Source of the DNA: Methylocystis sp. B8
Lineage (GTDB): Bacteria > Pseudomonadota > Alphaproteobacteria > Rhizobiales > Beijerinckiaceae
Reading direction: 5' to 3'
Length of the DNA stretch: 64,000 bases
NCBI RefSeq assembly: GCF_005771425.1
Contig: NZ_VBTZ01000003.1
Coordinates: forward strand, 124,001 to 188,000
The notes under the pieces are model-generated. The model was not told where the DNA came from and made no database searches. It saw nothing but the letters and a program-made list of their open reading frames with translations. Shown here piece by piece: positions 62,520-64,000 of this stretch. Both the position numbers and the translations under genes were made by a program. Position 1 is the stretch's first letter. Each line of letters begins with the position of its first letter.

Positions 62520-64000
62520 ATGCGACTGACTGCGGTCTTAACGCTCGCGGGCGCGTTAGCAAGCGCTATCGCTGCTGCACAAGCCGAGACGACAAAAAAA
62601 CCGCATATCGTGGTGATTTGGGGCGACGATATCGGACAGTCGAACATCAGCGCCTATACAAATGGACTCATGGGCTATCGCACGCCCAATATCGACTCGA
62701 TCGCCCAGCAGGGAATGATCTTTACGGATTATTATGGCGAACAAAGCTGCACCGCAGGACGCGCCTCTTTCATTACAGGGCAGAGCGGATTGCGCACGGG
62801 TCTTACCAAGGTCGGCCTGCCAGGCGCAGACCTCGGATTGCGTAAGGAAGACCCGACCATCGCCGAACTTCTCAAGGCGCAAGGTTATGCGACAGGCCAA
62901 TTCGGCAAAAACCATCTTGGCGACAAGGATGAGTTTCTGCCCACGGCGCATGGCTTCGATGAATTCTACGGAAACCTTTATCATTTAAATGCTGAGGAAG
63001 AGCCCGAACTGCCGGATTATCCAAAAGCCAACGATCCTGAATTTCCAAATTTTCGAAAAAACTACGGTCCGCGCGGCGTCATTCATAGCTTCGTGACCGC
63101 GAATGGCGGTCAGAAAGTCGAAGACACGGGGCCGCTAACCAGTGAGCGAATGGAAACCATCGATGACGACGTCGCCGCCAGGGTCGTCGATTTCCTCGAA
63201 AAGCAGGTGAAAGCCGGTAAACCTGTTTTTCTGTGGCTGAACTTCACCCACATGCATTTTCGCACGCATGCAAAACCGAAAAGCGTCGGCCAAGCAGGAC
63301 GCTGGAACGGACCATATGCGGATGTGATGATTGATCACGACAAAAATGTCGGGACCGTTCTTCAAAAGATCAAAGATCTCGGGATTGAGGATGAGACGAT
63401 CGTCTTCTATTCGACCGACAATGGTCCCCATATGAATTCCTGGCCGGATGCGGCGATGACGCCCTTCCGCAACGAGAAGAATTCCAACTGGGAAGGCGCT
63501 TATCGCGTGCCAGCGATGGTTCGTTGGCCTGGCAAGATCAAGTCAGGTTCGGTTTCCAACGAGATCATCTCGCATCTCGACTGGATGCCGACGCTTCTCG
63601 CAGCCGCAGGCGTGCCGGATATCAAGGAAAAATTGCTGAAAGGATACAAGATCGGAAAATCGAATTACAAAGTCCATTTGGACGGCTACAATCTATTGCC
63701 ATATCTGACAGGTCAGGAAGAAAAGAGCCCGCGCAGGGAGTTCTTTTATATCTCCGACGATGGCGATCTGACGGGACTTCGGTTTGATAATTGGAAGTTT
63801 GTCTTTTCGGAACAAAGAGCGCCGGGCACTTTGCGAGTTTGGGCCGAGCCGTTGACCAGTCTTCGCGTGCCGCTGATCTTCAACCTCCGCATGGACCCCT
63901 ATGAACGCGCCAACATCACGTCAAACACCTATTACGACTGGCTGTTGGATCATGCATTCATGCTGATCCCCGCGCAGACCTATGTCGGACAATATCTGGC
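62520..64000 (+). CDS. Arylsulfatase (type I sulfatase), C-terminus outside the window
   Basis: Open from the ATG at 62520 to the window end (493 codons read). Signal peptide MRLTAVLTLAGALASAIAAA, then metal-site residues in VVIWGDDIGQSN, and the sulfatase signature CTAGRAS with Cys77 as the presumed formylglycine precursor (C-x-A-x-R). GKNHLG, FLWLNFTHMH and STDNGPHMNSW supply further active-site residues. The start at 62520 has GGGAGGG nine bases upstream; 62502 is also in frame. No formylglycine-generating enzyme gene is in view. Exported, so it acts in the periplasm or outside. Confidence 0.92.
   Translation, partial: MRLTAVLTLAGALASAIAAAQAETTKKPHIVVIWGDDIGQSNISAYTNGLMGYRTPNIDSIAQQGMIFTDYYGEQSCTAGRASFITGQSGLRTGLTKVGLPGADLGLRKEDPTIAELLKAQGYATGQFGKNHLGDKDEFLPTAHGFDEFYGNLYHLNAEEEPELPDYPKANDPEFPNFRKNYGPRGVIHSFVTANGGQKVEDTGPLTSERMETIDDDVAARVVDFLEKQVKAGKPVFLWLNFTHMHFRTHAKPKSVGQAGRWNGPYADVMIDHDKNVGTVLQKIKDLGIEDETIVFYSTDNGPHMNSWPDAAMTPFRNEKNSNWEGAYRVPAMVRWPGKIKSGSVSNEIISHLDWMPTLLAAAGVPDIKEKLLKGYKIGKSNYKVHLDGYNLLPYLTGQEEKSPRREFFYISDDGDLTGLRFDNWKFVFSEQRAPGTLRVWAEPLTSLRVPLIFNLRMDPYERANITSNTYYDWLLDHAFMLIPAQTYVGQYL

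Overview
The window reads as high-GC alphaproteobacterial chromosome, most likely from a serine-cycle methanotroph of the Methylocystis/Methylosinus type (Hyphomicrobiales). The main evidence is a nearly complete serine-cycle gene cluster at 37.9-51.0 kb: formate-tetrahydrofolate ligase, serine-glyoxylate aminotransferase, hydroxypyruvate reductase, mtdA, fch, malate-CoA ligase (mtkA, mtkB), PEP carboxylase, malyl-CoA lyase and glycerate 2-kinase. The genus is an inference. No methane monooxygenase or methanol dehydrogenase structural gene lies in the window.

Region by region: (1) 1-7.4 kb is accessory DNA. It holds debris of IS3, IS66, IS630 and possibly ISKra4 elements, one SDR gene, and a dTDP-L-rhamnose cluster (rmlB, rmlC, rmlA intact) whose rmlD is broken by several frameshifts. 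It ends at tRNA-Lys(UUU). (2) 7.6-21.6 kb is mostly housekeeping: DUF1467 and methylmalonyl-CoA epimerase, a winged-helix/TPR regulator, a secreted membrane-anchored protein whose predicted mature form starts with histidine, NnrU, a second-type gltX, a GT21 glycosyltransferase, class II DAHP synthase, an acyltransferase, gor, rpiA, phosphoglycolate phosphatase and an HD-domain protein. tRNA-Val(CAC) follows, with a small remnant of mobile-type DNA after it. (3) 22.3-31.2 kb is a C4/PHB and acyl-phosphate region. On the minus strand are 3-hydroxybutyrate dehydrogenase, FabI and 3-oxoacid CoA-transferase A and B. Divergent on the plus strand are a MaoC-like/phosphotransacylase fusion, acetate kinase and a DUF3141 protein with a PHA-synthase-like Cys-Asp-His set. 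(4) 31.2-37.2 kb has an MFS exporter, a cation/proton antiporter paired with a universal stress protein, a small secreted protein, a CrtI-like oxidoreductase and msrB. (5) 37.2-51.0 kb is the serine cycle, preceded by a long non-coding region with two copies of an unusual direct-repeat unit. (6) 51.0-64.0 kb has a nitroreductase, two methyltransferases, an MFS carrier, a VOC protein, an ABC-F ATPase, an L,D-transpeptidase, a UvrD-type helicase, a HAD phosphatase and the start of an arylsulfatase that runs off the window.

How they connect: the serine cycle takes formaldehyde-derived C1 units (formate to methylene-H4F through Fhs, Fch and MtdA) into serine, PEP and malate. Malyl-CoA lyase then releases glyoxylate and acetyl-CoA. 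In such organisms acetyl-CoA feeds PHB, and the bdhA-scoAB and pta-ackA-DUF3141 genes plausibly manage PHB-derived C4 units and acyl-phosphate/acyl-CoA balance. Methylmalonyl-CoA epimerase fits an ethylmalonyl-CoA or propionyl-CoA route for glyoxylate regeneration. Products are assigned by reading motifs and comparing with known families; no database search was run.
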